NCBI RefSeq assembly: GCF_001761465.1
Contig: NZ_CP017479.1
Coordinates: forward strand, 2,356,001-2,420,000
Direction of reading: 5' to 3'
DNA length: 64,000 nucleotides
DNA from: Flavobacterium gilvum
Lineage (GTDB): Bacteria; Bacteroidota; Bacteroidia; Flavobacteriales; Flavobacteriaceae
Positions 53,286 through 61,866 of the stretch are shown piece by piece. Each line of letters begins with the position of its first letter. The stretch's first letter is position 1. The position numbers and the translations under genes are program-made. Below the pieces are notes generated by a model. That model was not told where the DNA came from, did no database searches, and saw only the letters and a list, made by a program, of their open reading frames with translations.

Positions 53286-53882
53286 TCAGTCCCTTGATTT
53301 TTTATTTAGTTGGCAAAGATTAACGATTGTGGTAATTCTATTGCTTCTCGTTTCGGGTCTTTTGGCTTGATTGAGCCAATATAAATATCCTTTTCGGTAC
53401 GAAGGGCTAAAGTTTTTGTAGTTTTCAAAAGCAATATTGTTTTGTTCGAATGCCTGAGCCAAATCTTCTGGAAGTATTAAATCTTCAACAGCATCTAATG
53501 AATTCCAAGAGCCATTTTGTTTGGCAATTTCAATTTTTGCCAAGCCACTTTCGTGCATTAGATTTTCGGCGATAAGTTTTTCGATATAAGTTTTGTTGAG
53601 TTTGCTCCAGACACTTTTGTTTTTTCTAGGAGAAAAAGTCTGTTTTCGACTATGTTCGTCAATATTTTTGACGGTAGAATCAATCCATCCGTAGCAAATC
53701 GCCACCTGTACGGCTTCTTCCCAACGCATACTTTCAAAAGGACTACCTACTTTATAGAAAATCAAATAAACACCAGTTGACAAGTGATGGTTCTCGTGAA
53801 GCCATTCTCGCCAATCTGATGCGTTTTTGAAATAGAGATGTTCTTTTTCTTTTTTCAAAAGATTTTCCATATTATTTTTCAT
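53286..53882 (-). CDS. YdeI/OmpD-associated family protein
   Basis: The protein has 198 residues from ATG 53882. ATG 53870 is also possible; the longer frame to 53918 runs into a repeat. The N-terminal domain has RWEEAVQVAICYGWIDSTVK and RKQTFSPRKNKSVWSKLNK, which are hallmarks of the YdeI/OmpD-associated (bacteriocin-protection) family. The C-terminal FSPSYRKGYLYWLNQAKRPE then SNRITTIVNLC is the family's closing signature. The molecular function is not established. It is a single gene. Confidence 0.87.
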   Translation of the reverse strand: MKNNMENLLKKEKEHLYFKNASDWREWLHENHHLSTGVYLIFYKVGSPFESMRWEEAVQVAICYGWIDSTVKNIDEHSRKQTFSPRKNKSVWSKLNKTYIEKLIAENLMHESGLAKIEIAKQNGSWNSLDAVEDLILPEDLAQAFEQNNIAFENYKNFSPSYRKGYLYWLNQAKRPETRSNRITTIVNLCQLNKKSRD

Positions 53883-53913
53883 GAATGTCCGTAAATTGTG
53901 CCAGAATATTTTT

Positions 53914-53989
53914 GCCACAGATTAAAAAGATTATCACAGATTTTATAGCAACTATCAAAAAATCTGTGATAATCTTTTTAATCTGTGGC
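53914..53989. repeat. Long perfect inverted repeat (ACAGATTAAAAAGATTATC)
   Basis: GCCACAGATTAAAAAGATTA… at 53914-53943 is matched by its reverse complement at 53960-53989, giving about a 29-bp stem around a loop of about 16 nt. It lies between the YdeI-like and SodC genes. Confidence 0.85.
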
Positions 53990-54032
53990 TAATTTAAACT
54001 GTTTGGTATTAGTTATGGATAGTCCAGTCCTG

Positions 54033-54560
54033 TTATTTTATTATTGCAGAACAAGCTACTCTTGCTCCAGCATTTCCGGCAGGTTGTGATACAAAATCAT
54101 CGGCACCTTGATGAACTATAAGTCCTTTGCCCATAATGTCTTTTGTAGCATCTCCGCAACCAATACACCATTGATCTGTAGTCAAAGTGATGGTTCCGTT
54201 TCCTTTTGCATCAGCGGTAAAATTGCCAATATCTCCTTTGTGGTATTCACCTTCGCCCCATTTTCCGTGTTTTTTGAAAGTTGGGTTCCAGTGTCCTCCG
54301 GCAGAACTTCCATCGGCAGCAGAACAATCTGATTTTTCATGAATGTGGATAGCGTGAATTCCAGGTTGCAATCCGGCAATTTTTGCAACAAAAGTCACTT
54401 TGCCGTTTTTTTCTGTAAAAGAGGCTGTTCCTGTTACTTTGCTATTACTTTTGGCTTCAAAAGTAAGGTCTAGTTTTTTTGAATCGCTTGATTTGTTGCT
54501 GGATTTGCAGCCAATGATTAAGGCGACAATTACCGCGGTAGAAAAGATTATTTTTTTCAT
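54033..54560 (-). CDS. sodC: Cu/Zn superoxide dismutase, lipoprotein
   Basis: A 175-residue protein. The lipobox LIIGC puts the lipid-modified Cys at residue 18. The copper ligands are H72 and H74 (HAIHIHEKSDC), H90 and H150 (LIVHQGADD). The zinc ligands are H90, H98, H107 and D110 (GEYHKGDIGN). The structural disulfide is C79-C170. It dismutates superoxide in the periplasm or envelope. All key residues are present. A single gene that complements the nearby oxyR/dps peroxide defences. Confidence 0.95.
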   Translation of the reverse strand: MKKIIFSTAVIVALIIGCKSSNKSSDSKKLDLTFEAKSNSKVTGTASFTEKNGKVTFVAKIAGLQPGIHAIHIHEKSDCSAADGSSAGGHWNPTFKKHGKWGEGEYHKGDIGNFTADAKGNGTITLTTDQWCIGCGDATKDIMGKGLIVHQGADDFVSQPAGNAGARVACSAIIK

Positions 54561-54630
54561 GGTTTAAAAAAAGATTAATTGGGACATAAAATTAGTTATA
54601 AAAAAGGGGAATAATCAATTTCTCTAAAAT

Positions 54631-55155
54631 CTATTTTGACTTTTCTCCCACAAAATGGTTTGTTGGCGACTTAAACAATATGTTGAATGAAGTTAAGCTG
54701 CCATAAATACGGGTGATGTATTGCTGTAATTCTATTTTTTCAATTTCTTCTATTTTGCTGCTGTTAATTTTTTGTTCCATTACACGCAGGCGGTCACGAA
54801 CCATTATGATTTTATGGAAAAAAGTGTCAATTGGAATTTCTTTGGATGCCAATCCAGGCTGACCTGGTTCCAAAATCAATTTTCCACCTTTCCATTTATC
54901 ACCAATTGGTACAATTTCGGATACATCCGACCATTTTTTCAGAAGGTCTCGTAAGGTTTGTTCCACTTCAGAAAAACTTACAGTATCTACTTCGTCCACA
55001 GTAGCTTCAATTACTTTAAACTCGTCGTTTAATGGAATGGTTTCCAGACCATTTTCTATAAACGTTACCCAATATTCTTTGGAAGATACATTGGTTATTA
55101 CTCCTTTTCCATATTCTGGGTGTTCAATTCTGGAACCTATTCCTAATAGTGTCAT
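54631..55155 (-). CDS. Conserved protein with UvrD/CarD-like N-terminal fold, 174 aa
   Basis: The N-terminal 50 residues (LGIGSRIEHPEYGKGVITNV then WVTFIENGLETIPL) resemble the SH3/Tudor-like domain found at the end of UvrD helicases and in CarD-like proteins, which bind RNA polymerase. The rest is helical (EVEQTLRDLLKKWSDVSEIV; MVRDRLRVMEQKINSSKIEE). I recognise it as a conserved hypothetical protein of Bacteroidota but not its function. It is cytoplasmic and a single gene. Confidence 0.75.
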   Translation of the reverse strand: MTLLGIGSRIEHPEYGKGVITNVSSKEYWVTFIENGLETIPLNDEFKVIEATVDEVDTVSFSEVEQTLRDLLKKWSDVSEIVPIGDKWKGGKLILEPGQPGLASKEIPIDTFFHKIIMVRDRLRVMEQKINSSKIEEIEKIELQQYITRIYGSLTSFNILFKSPTNHFVGEKSK

Positions 55156-55472
55156 ATCGTTTTTTCTTTTTTACCAAAAATAACCATACCTTTCATAAAA
55201 AGCAAATTTGAAATCAGGGCAAACTTATGAGTTGTTTTTACCGCAGATTCGCAAATTTCTCTAAAAATTTTGATCACAAATCTGTCGCTTTCAGCGGAAT
55301 TTTGGCAAATTAGTTTTTTCAAAATTACAAAATTCAAGTTTGTAAGTAATAAATCTGCGAATTTGCGGTTATTTTAAAAACTTATGAGTTTGCTTTAATT
55401 TGAAATGTGAAGCTCCTTTTTTCTTATTAATTTTTCTTATTTTTACATTATATGATTTTTAAATTGCTGTAC
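55156..55472. other. Intergenic region with an inverted repeat
   Basis: About 315 nt. Apart from the inverted repeat 55240-55369 nothing was recognised. A 61-residue minus-strand frame here is not credible because it covers the repeat. Confidence 0.5.
55240..55369. repeat. 'GCAGATTCGCAAATTT' inverted repeat
   Basis: ACCGCAGATTCGCAAATTT at 55240-55258 faces AAATCTGCGAATTTGCGGT at 55351-55369, which are reverse complements with two mismatches. The arms are about 90 bp apart. Confidence 0.7.
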
Positions 55473-55904
55473 ATGAATAAAATAACGTTATTAGTAGTTT
55501 TTGTTTGTATGAGTTTTGCATCCTGTGGGACATCCAAAACTGCTACAAAAGAATTTTCACTAGAAGGGTCTTGGGAATTAAATTATATAACGGGGCCTAA
55601 GATAGCTTTTGATGGCTTGTTTCCTGAAAAAAAACCAACAATTTCATTTAATTTAAAAGACAATAAGATAGTTGGGCACAATAGTTGTAACAAATATTTT
55701 GGAACTTTGATTACGGATGGTGCCAAAATTAATTTTGCAGCTGCCAAAATAGGAATGACTATGATGGCATGTAATGGAAATGGTGATTCAGTTTACATGG
55801 AAGCTCTCAATAAAATTGAATCCTATACAATTACAGATAATGGCAATACCTTAAATCTTTTGATAGGTAAGGTCGTTATGATGCGATTTACGCACCAAAA
55901 ATAA
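55473..55904 (+). CDS. META domain lipoprotein
   Basis: The protein has 143 residues from ATG 55473; an ATG at 55452 in frame is less likely. The signal MNKITLLVVFVCMSFASCGT has a lipobox Cys near residue 18. The META (HslJ-like) domain follows: SWELNYITGPKIAF, KPTISFNLKDNKIVGHNSCNKYFG, given partly, and MTMMACNGN…YMEALNKIESYTI, which are the usual features, including the NSCN turn. HslJ is linked to envelope stress and novobiocin resistance in E. coli. It is 38 bp upstream of the DUF4251 gene, so an operon is probable. Confidence 0.85.
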   Translation: MNKITLLVVFVCMSFASCGTSKTATKEFSLEGSWELNYITGPKIAFDGLFPEKKPTISFNLKDNKIVGHNSCNKYFGTLITDGAKINFAAAKIGMTMMACNGNGDSVYMEALNKIESYTITDNGNTLNLLIGKVVMMRFTHQK

Positions 55905-55942
55905 TTTTTTTTGATCATCCGTTTTTATAAAATTAAGATATC

Positions 55943-56452
55943 ATGAAAACAGTTGTATTATCTCTTTTTCTTTCTTTTTCTATGCTAATGGGTTTTGCTC
56001 AGGAAAAAACCAAAAAGCAAATAAAAGAAGAACAAAATTTGGCAAAACAAAAAAAAATGGAAGCCCTAATTGAAGCCAAAAATTATGAATTTGTTGCAGA
56101 TTGGGCTTATCCGCAAGGTGGCAGAAGCATTAATATGACTTCTAATCCAAATTATTTTCGAATTAAAAAAGATTCTGTTCACAGTGAAATGCCTTTTTTC
56201 GGGAGAGCCTATAGCGGAGTTGCTTATAGTAGTAACGGCGGAGGTTTGGACTTCAAAGGTGAAATGAGAAATTACATTCTTGAAAAAAACAAGAAAGATT
56301 TCACTATCAAAACAGAGGTAAAAGGACAATCGGATAATTATTCTATTATTTTGATAATCTATTTTGACGGAGGAGCTTCATTAAGTATCAATTCCAACAA
56401 TAGGGCTTCAATTAATTATAGAGGAAATGTTGCTGAAATTAAAACGAAATAA
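55943..56452 (+). CDS. DUF4251 family secreted protein
   Basis: A 169-residue protein with a signal peptide ending MGFAQ (about residue 20), a charged helical linker (TKKQIKEEQNLAKQKKMEAL), then a beta-sandwich domain with PQGGRSINMTSNPNYFRIKK and MPFFGRAYSGVAYSSNGGGL, which are marks of DUF4251. Function unknown; members are common in Bacteroidota and usually periplasmic. It probably shares a transcript with the META lipoprotein gene. Confidence 0.85.
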   Translation: MKTVVLSLFLSFSMLMGFAQEKTKKQIKEEQNLAKQKKMEALIEAKNYEFVADWAYPQGGRSINMTSNPNYFRIKKDSVHSEMPFFGRAYSGVAYSSNGGGLDFKGEMRNYILEKNKKDFTIKTEVKGQSDNYSIILIIYFDGGASLSINSNNRASINYRGNVAEIKTK

Positions 56453-56580
56453 TGCCTCAGAATCTGCGTTGTATATTCTGTGGCTTTTGATTTAAAATAT
56501 TACATATAAGGGACAAATAATACAGGGTTTGGTCTCTGGTAAAACTAATTATAAGATTAGTCGAAAAGTAAATAACTGAT

Positions 56581-57825
56581 ATGATAAAATATTTGATTGC
56601 TTTTTTTATAGTTTTATTTGGAAACCAAACTTTTGTACAAGCCCAATCCAATGTTGATGGAAACAATCCTTGTCTGCCCAAGACAGTTTTTGAATTGTTC
56701 AAAAAGAAAGATTCTATTTTGATTGTAAAGCCCGTTAAAAACAACTTTTTGCTTGTGATTCCCATAATTGGGGTAAATCCGGCAACAGGATTCAGTTATG
56801 GCGCGACGGCCCAATATACTTTTAAGGGCAAAGAGCTTACCGATAAATATTCTTCTGCAAACCTCGGAGTGACTTTAACTACTCAAAAGCAATTATTGAT
56901 TAATGTCAAAAACAATATTTTGCTTAAAAATAACAGAATATATCTTAGAGGAGATTATCGGCTGTATATTTTTACACAGCCCAATTACGGCCTCGGAACT
57001 AATATTATACCAACAAATAGGGAGAACCCTGATTTTAGTATCGAATCTATTGAAGAGCCGATGGATTATAACTATTTCAAATTTCATCAGTCTGCTTCAT
57101 GGGAAATTAGAAATAATTTTTACGTAGGAGGCGGTGTGGAAATTGATTGGTATTCAACGATTAATGATAAAAATCTTGATATACAAAACGGAATATTCAC
57201 ACATCATTACAACTACAGCAAGCAAAACGGGTTTAATGAAAATGAATATTTTGTAAACGGGTTGAGTGTGAATTTTATATATGATTCGAGAGATAATCAG
57301 ATTAATACACGAAAAGGCTGGTTTGCAAATATTAATTACAGATTTAACGGAGATTTATTTAATGACCAAAGAGCCAGTAATGTACTGAATACAGAGGTTA
57401 GATATTTTCTTCCTATGGATCCAAGGAGGGAACAATTTGTTCTCGGATTCTGGGCATTGGGGCAGTTTGTTACCAAAGGTGTTGTGCCTTATCTGAATCT
57501 GCCAGCCATTGGTTGGGATCAACGGAGCCGAAGCGGGGAGGGCTATACCCAAGGTTTGTTTCGGGGAAATAATTTGGCTTATATGCAGGCCGAATTAAGA
57601 TTTCCTATAACTTGTAACCAGCTTCTTAGCGGTACCGTTTTCACAAATTTTATAACAACAAGCAATAATGATGACCATGTACATCTTTTTCAATATGTCC
57701 AGCCCGCAGTTGGGGTAGGGCTAAGATTGTTAATAGACAAAGCAACTCGAACAAACCTTGTTTTTGATTATGCGGTAGGAAACCATTCAAAAGGTTTTTA
57801 TCTTAATGCGGGAGAAACTTTCTAA
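56581..57825 (+). CDS. BamA/TamA-like outer membrane barrel without POTRA domains
   Basis: A 414-residue protein with a signal peptide ending FVQAQ (about residue 22). Short linker, then VIPIIGVNPATGFSYGATAQ and further amphipathic strands through to the C-terminus. The segment VNFIYDSRDNQINTRKGWFA is the typical first part of the surface-antigen barrel domain (Bac_surface_Ag), and QAELRFPIT near the end fits its last strands. No POTRA domains are present. Function not known; small barrels of this kind may be transporters or patatin-associated. The gene is separate from DUF4251 by 128 bp. Confidence 0.82.
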   Translation: MIKYLIAFFIVLFGNQTFVQAQSNVDGNNPCLPKTVFELFKKKDSILIVKPVKNNFLLVIPIIGVNPATGFSYGATAQYTFKGKELTDKYSSANLGVTLTTQKQLLINVKNNILLKNNRIYLRGDYRLYIFTQPNYGLGTNIIPTNRENPDFSIESIEEPMDYNYFKFHQSASWEIRNNFYVGGGVEIDWYSTINDKNLDIQNGIFTHHYNYSKQNGFNENEYFVNGLSVNFIYDSRDNQINTRKGWFANINYRFNGDLFNDQRASNVLNTEVRYFLPMDPRREQFVLGFWALGQFVTKGVVPYLNLPAIGWDQRSRSGEGYTQGLFRGNNLAYMQAELRFPITCNQLLSGTVFTNFITTSNNDDHVHLFQYVQPAVGVGLRLLIDKATRTNLVFDYAVGNHSKGFYLNAGETF

Positions 57826-57892
57826 ACTCTTTTAGTCGTTGATAAATAACAGTTTAATTTGGTTTTTTCATGATATTTTGAGGAAATAAACT

Positions 57893-57900
57893 TATATTTG
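57893..57900 (+). promoter_or_regulatory. -7 box upstream of the 161-aa helical protein gene
   Basis: TATATTTG fits TAnnTTTG, 30 nt before ATG 57931. Confidence 0.45.
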
Positions 57901-57930
57901 AGATAATTAACTAAATAAAAAACGGAAAAC

Positions 57931-58416
57931 ATGAAAAAAATATTTTTGTTATTTGCTGTAGCAATCACATCTGTAACATTTGCCCAATCAGATTTGAAAG
58001 ATGATATTGATGTTGTACAATCTGTTTATGGAAAATCCAAATCAGAATTGGTAAATCAATATATGGGATTATCTGGTTCTCAGGCTGCTGAATTCAAAAC
58101 AATCTATGCTGCCTACGAATCCGAAAGAAAAAAACTGGGGGAGGAAAAGGTACATTTGATAAATTTATATGCCACAGATTATGCTGCTTTGACAGATGAA
58201 AAAGCAGATGTTATAGTCAAAGGGATTATGAAAAATAATGCAGCTTATGATAAATTATACAGTTCTTATTATGGAAGATTAAAGAAAGCAATCGGGGGAA
58301 TTAATGCTGCAAAATTTATTCAACTCGAAATTTATTTGCAAACAGAAATTAGAAGTACATTACAAAATGCAATTCCTTTTGTAGGAGAATTGGAAATGAC
58401 AAAATTGAAGCAGTAA
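57931..58416 (+). CDS. Secreted helical protein, 161 aa
   Basis: The signal peptide MKKIFLLFAVAITSVTFAQ is cleaved near residue 19. The mature protein is almost entirely helical (SQAAEFKTIYAAYESERKKL; LYATDYAALTDEKADVIVKG) and resembles Spy/LTXXQ-like periplasmic proteins without a clear LTxxQ motif. Function unknown. It is bounded by a promoter box and a terminator, so monocistronic. Confidence 0.75.
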   Translation: MKKIFLLFAVAITSVTFAQSDLKDDIDVVQSVYGKSKSELVNQYMGLSGSQAAEFKTIYAAYESERKKLGEEKVHLINLYATDYAALTDEKADVIVKGIMKNNAAYDKLYSSYYGRLKKAIGGINAAKFIQLEIYLQTEIRSTLQNAIPFVGELEMTKLKQ

Positions 58417-58439
58417 ATTTGATTTCAATAATAAGTTTA

Positions 58440-58472
58440 AAGAGCATAATCTTAGGGTTGTGCTCTTTTTTT
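58440..58472 (+). terminator. Terminator of the 161-aa protein gene
   Basis: AGAGCATAA pairs with TTGTGCTCT (one G-U pair), followed by a T-run. Confidence 0.8.
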
Positions 58473-58600
58473 TAACCAAGATTTATTGTTTTTTTTACCC
58501 TTTTTACAATAAATAGAATATTCTTTCGATTTTAACTAATGAAAAGTTCTTCTGTCATAAAAAATGTTAATTTAAGTTTTATTATCTTAGAAAAATAAGT

Positions 58601-58608
58601 TAAATTTG
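58601..58608 (+). promoter_or_regulatory. -7 box upstream of the 252-aa barrel gene
   Basis: TAAATTTG fits TAnnTTTG, 45 nt before ATG 58654. Confidence 0.45.
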
Positions 58609-58653
58609 TTAAAGTACTTCCTGATTTTCAATGTAATTTTAAAAAAATAAACC

Positions 58654-59412
58654 ATGAAAATTTTCTCAACCCCGGCTAAAATTGTTTTCATTTTTCTATT
58701 CGCCTTATCGATTTTTTCTGTTAATGTTTTTTCGCAAACTGCACCAAGAGATTTTAAGAATTCGATTAAATTTAATGTGTCAAATACGTTACTTTATGAT
58801 AATTCAATTCAATTTTCATACGAAAGAATGATTAAGGAAAATCAAAGTTTGAATGTTTTTGCAGGATATCAGGAATTCCCATTAATAACGCTTAATGTTA
58901 CCAATGTTGATTTTTCGAAAGATAGTAATAGAAAAGGTTATTCGGTAGGTGCCGATTATCGTTTTTATTTGGGAAGTATCAATAAATTCAAAGGGCCGCG
59001 AGGAGTTTATTTGGCTCCATTTTTAAGTTTTTTTCAATTTGATACAGATAGAAATTTGTCTTATAGAAATCCAAATAATGGAGTTGTGAGCACTTCTAAT
59101 CTTTCTTCAAAATTTAATTTAACCAATATTGGAGGGGAATTAGGGTATCAATTTGTTTTGTGGGATAGATTTGTTATCGATTGTGTTTTGTTTGGACCAT
59201 CAATAACCAGATATAAATTTAACACAAAACTGGACAATAATATTCCTGGTCTTGATGACAATGAATTGTATCAAAAAGTTATTGAAGCAATAAAAGACAG
59301 ATTCCCAGGAGTTGAAGGAATAACAGGTGATGAAGGAGTCGAAAAAAAAGGCGTTCAATCTATTACTGCTGTTGGATTTAGATACAATATCAGTATTGGT
59401 TACAGATTTTAA
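58654..59412 (+). CDS. Outer membrane beta-barrel protein, 252 aa
   Basis: A signal peptide ends NVFSQ (about residue 28). The rest consists of amphipathic strands, for example FNVSNTLLYDNSIQFSYERM and GYSVGADYRFYLGSINKF, and ends with an aromatic residue (YRF), as outer-membrane barrels do. A more polar loop (LDDNELYQKVIEAIKDRFPG) lies near residues 203-222. It resembles small OmpA/DUF3575-like barrels. Function unknown. It is a single gene with a terminator. Confidence 0.78.
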   Translation: MKIFSTPAKIVFIFLFALSIFSVNVFSQTAPRDFKNSIKFNVSNTLLYDNSIQFSYERMIKENQSLNVFAGYQEFPLITLNVTNVDFSKDSNRKGYSVGADYRFYLGSINKFKGPRGVYLAPFLSFFQFDTDRNLSYRNPNNGVVSTSNLSSKFNLTNIGGELGYQFVLWDRFVIDCVLFGPSITRYKFNTKLDNNIPGLDDNELYQKVIEAIKDRFPGVEGITGDEGVEKKGVQSITAVGFRYNISIGYRF

Positions 59413-59433
59413 AATTGGATAAGAAATGCTAAG

Positions 59434-59462
59434 AACCTCATTTTATTTGAGGTTTTTTAGTT
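59434..59462 (+). terminator. Terminator of the 252-aa barrel gene
   Basis: AACCTCA (59434-59440) pairs with TGAGGTT (59448-59454), followed by T-run. Confidence 0.78.
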
Positions 59463-59558
59463 TTTTGATAAGGATATTAATTTTTCAATGACTTTGTCAA
59501 AAAATGTTTTTACATGTATTATTGAAAGTGTTTTTAATTTCTTTGTAAAATTCAGTAT

Positions 59559-60479
59559 ATGATTGTTCAAGACTTTATTTGTGGAAAGAAAAATTGGTTT
59601 TTTTTAGCTTTTTTTTTGTTTGTTTTCAATAAGTCATTTTCTCAGGATCTTGAACCTCGCGCTTATGCCAATATGCCCAAAGGAGGCAATGTAATAGTTG
59701 CCAGCTATGGTTACATGAAAGGAGATGTGGTAACAGAACCCAATTTACCTGTTGAAGATTTCCTTATTAAGAGTAATAATTTTGCCGCAGGATATATGCA
59801 CACTTTTGGATTGGCTGATAAATTGGCCAGAGTTCAGGTTGTTCTTCCTTATGTTTTAATGGATGGAGAAGCTAAAGTAAATGGTGCAAAAATAACAGGA
59901 AACAGAACGGGTTTTGGGGATATGCGCATCAGGTTGGGAGTCAATTTATTGGGATCTCCGGCTTTGGGTATAAAGGAATTTAGACAATATCAGCAAAAAA
60001 CAATTTTTGGGGTAAGTTTAGTTACTTCGATTCCCACAGGTCTTTATTATTCTGATAAAAGGGTAAATATAGGAACCAACCGTTGGGGATTTAAACCAGA
60101 GGTAGGGATTTCCAAACGGTTTGAACATGTTTATGCAGAGTTGTATTCCGGAGTCTGGTTTTATACTAAAAATGATGAGTTCCTTGGAAATCAGGAATTA
60201 AATCAAGAACCAGTCGTTGCTTTTCAGGGGCATGCCTGTTATTATTTCAAAAACCAAATGTGGCTTGGTATTAATGCCAACTGGTTTAGCGGTGGGAAAA
60301 CCACGGTTGATGATTTACCTGCAGGAAGTGTTATCAATGCTTCCAGAATTGGGGCAACCTGGTCTGTACCATTATCCAGAAGTCAGTCTGTTAAATTGCA
60401 GTTCAATACAGGGATGTTTAAGAGCATTGGCTTGAACTATGATTCGGTTATGCTTACTTATCAATATGTATTTTTTTGA
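59559..60479 (+). CDS. Outer membrane protein of the MetA-pathway (phenol degradation) type
   Basis: A 306-residue protein with a signal peptide ending KSFSQ (about residue 29). The mature part opens LEPRAYANMPKGGNVIVASY, the characteristic start of the Phenol_MetA_deg family, and contains GFGDMRIRLGVNLLG, then further strands with aromatic girdles ending YQYVFF. These barrels are thought to be uptake channels for hydrophobic compounds. It is 40 bp upstream of tolC-like gene, so it probably belongs to the exporter operon and may be an accessory channel. Confidence 0.82.
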   Translation: MIVQDFICGKKNWFFLAFFLFVFNKSFSQDLEPRAYANMPKGGNVIVASYGYMKGDVVTEPNLPVEDFLIKSNNFAAGYMHTFGLADKLARVQVVLPYVLMDGEAKVNGAKITGNRTGFGDMRIRLGVNLLGSPALGIKEFRQYQQKTIFGVSLVTSIPTGLYYSDKRVNIGTNRWGFKPEVGISKRFEHVYAELYSGVWFYTKNDEFLGNQELNQEPVVAFQGHACYYFKNQMWLGINANWFSGGKTTVDDLPAGSVINASRIGATWSVPLSRSQSVKLQFNTGMFKSIGLNYDSVMLTYQYVFF

Positions 60480-60519
60480 GTGGTGTTTTTTTTCTTTCGA
60501 ATTATCAATAAATAGGTTA

Positions 60520-61857
60520 ATGAATTATTCAAATTTTATAAAAATAAAAAAGGTATCAGTTATTGTAACAATAGCTTGCCTTTTCTATGAAGTTGGATTT
60601 TCTCAAAATACTGATGGGGTCAGACTAGTAAAATTGGACGAAGTCATACAATTGGGAATTCAGAACAATAATCAGCTTAAAATGGCCAATACAGATGTTG
60701 CAACGGCCAATGAAAATTTAAGCCAATCCCATATAGCCAAAGCACCTGTAATAGGTTTGAATATGGCTTATAATTATATTGGCAATCCTAAAGTTTTTGA
60801 AGGGTTTTATGAAAAAAACACGACCATTGATTATTATCATCATCAAGGTTCGGCAGGTATTTTCGGTTCCATGCCTTTGTATTATGGAGGAGCAATCAAT
60901 AATCAAATTGAAAAACAACAACTGATTGTTAATATGCAGGAATCAGTCGCCAAAATGACCGAAGCCGAGATAAAACAAACTATTACAACGCAATTTTTTA
61001 CCCTCGAAAAATTATACAAACAAATAGAAGTTACAAAGCAAAATATACTCAATACCGATTTGCGTATTAAACAATTGCAATCTAGGGTTGCCAATGGTCA
61101 GAATCTTAAAAGTGATTTGTTACGAACAGAATTACAAAAGTCGAATTTTGAAGTGGCTGTTTTTCGTAGTTCCAATTCTATTGAATTAATCAGTAATTAT
61201 CTGGATATATTGACCGGATTGCCAACCAATACCAAACTGAAACCTGTTTTGGATGGAATTTTGATTCCAAAAGCAGAGGTGAGTCTCGAGGAAAGTTTGG
61301 CGGATGCCTATGAAAACCGATACGAAATTAAAAGATCGGAAATCAATGTAAAAATTGCCGAATCGTCTTTGGACATAACCCGAAGCGGATTTAAACCGTA
61401 TATCAATGCTAATTTGCTTTTTAATACACAATATCCGGCTCAATGGCCAAACTATACTGATAATATTCTGAATTATTGGGCTGCTGGAGTATCACTTGGA
61501 TGGGATATTTCTAGTTTTTATAATTTAAAACACAGAACCAATGCAGACCAACTACAAATTGATAAAAGTAATATTGCGCTTGAAGCAACCAAAGATGTAA
61601 TTAATCAGGATGTAAAAGCGGCGTATGTTCGTTTTATGGAAAGTGTTAGAAATATTACAACTTTTAAAAAAGACGTTGATTTGGCGTTGAGCAATTATAA
61701 AATTGTAAAAAGCCGTTATGATAATGATTTTGCCCTAATCAGTGATATCGTTGATGCAGAATTGCAGTTGAACGAAGCCAAAATTTCATTGAATAATGCC
61801 AATATAGAAGCCATTATTCAATATTATTCTTTACAGTATGCTATGGGTAAACTTTAA
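60520..61857 (+). CDS. TolC family outer membrane efflux protein
   Basis: The protein has 445 residues from ATG 60520. The longer frame from 60439 overlaps the upstream gene and lacks a signal peptide at its start. The signal peptide ends EVGFSQ (about residue 28). Two TolC repeats follow with helical barrel signatures LDEVIQLGIQNNNQLKMANT and LEESLADAYENRYEIKRSEI (first and second OEP domains), with conserved NNP-like spacing. It forms the outer-membrane channel of the pump with the next two genes. Confidence 0.92.
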   Translation: MNYSNFIKIKKVSVIVTIACLFYEVGFSQNTDGVRLVKLDEVIQLGIQNNNQLKMANTDVATANENLSQSHIAKAPVIGLNMAYNYIGNPKVFEGFYEKNTTIDYYHHQGSAGIFGSMPLYYGGAINNQIEKQQLIVNMQESVAKMTEAEIKQTITTQFFTLEKLYKQIEVTKQNILNTDLRIKQLQSRVANGQNLKSDLLRTELQKSNFEVAVFRSSNSIELISNYLDILTGLPTNTKLKPVLDGILIPKAEVSLEESLADAYENRYEIKRSEINVKIAESSLDITRSGFKPYINANLLFNTQYPAQWPNYTDNILNYWAAGVSLGWDISSFYNLKHRTNADQLQIDKSNIALEATKDVINQDVKAAYVRFMESVRNITTFKKDVDLALSNYKIVKSRYDNDFALISDIVDAELQLNEAKISLNNANIEAIIQYYSLQYAMGKL

Positions 61858-61866
61858 AATTATTTT

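Noticed and set aside
54772..54954. Short plus-strand ORF inside the UvrD/CarD-like gene
   Set aside because: Shadow frame of a conserved minus-strand gene without a promoter or coding features.
55152..55337. 61-residue minus-strand ORF
   Set aside because: It overlaps the inverted repeat and the start of the neighbouring gene, with no plausible start signal.
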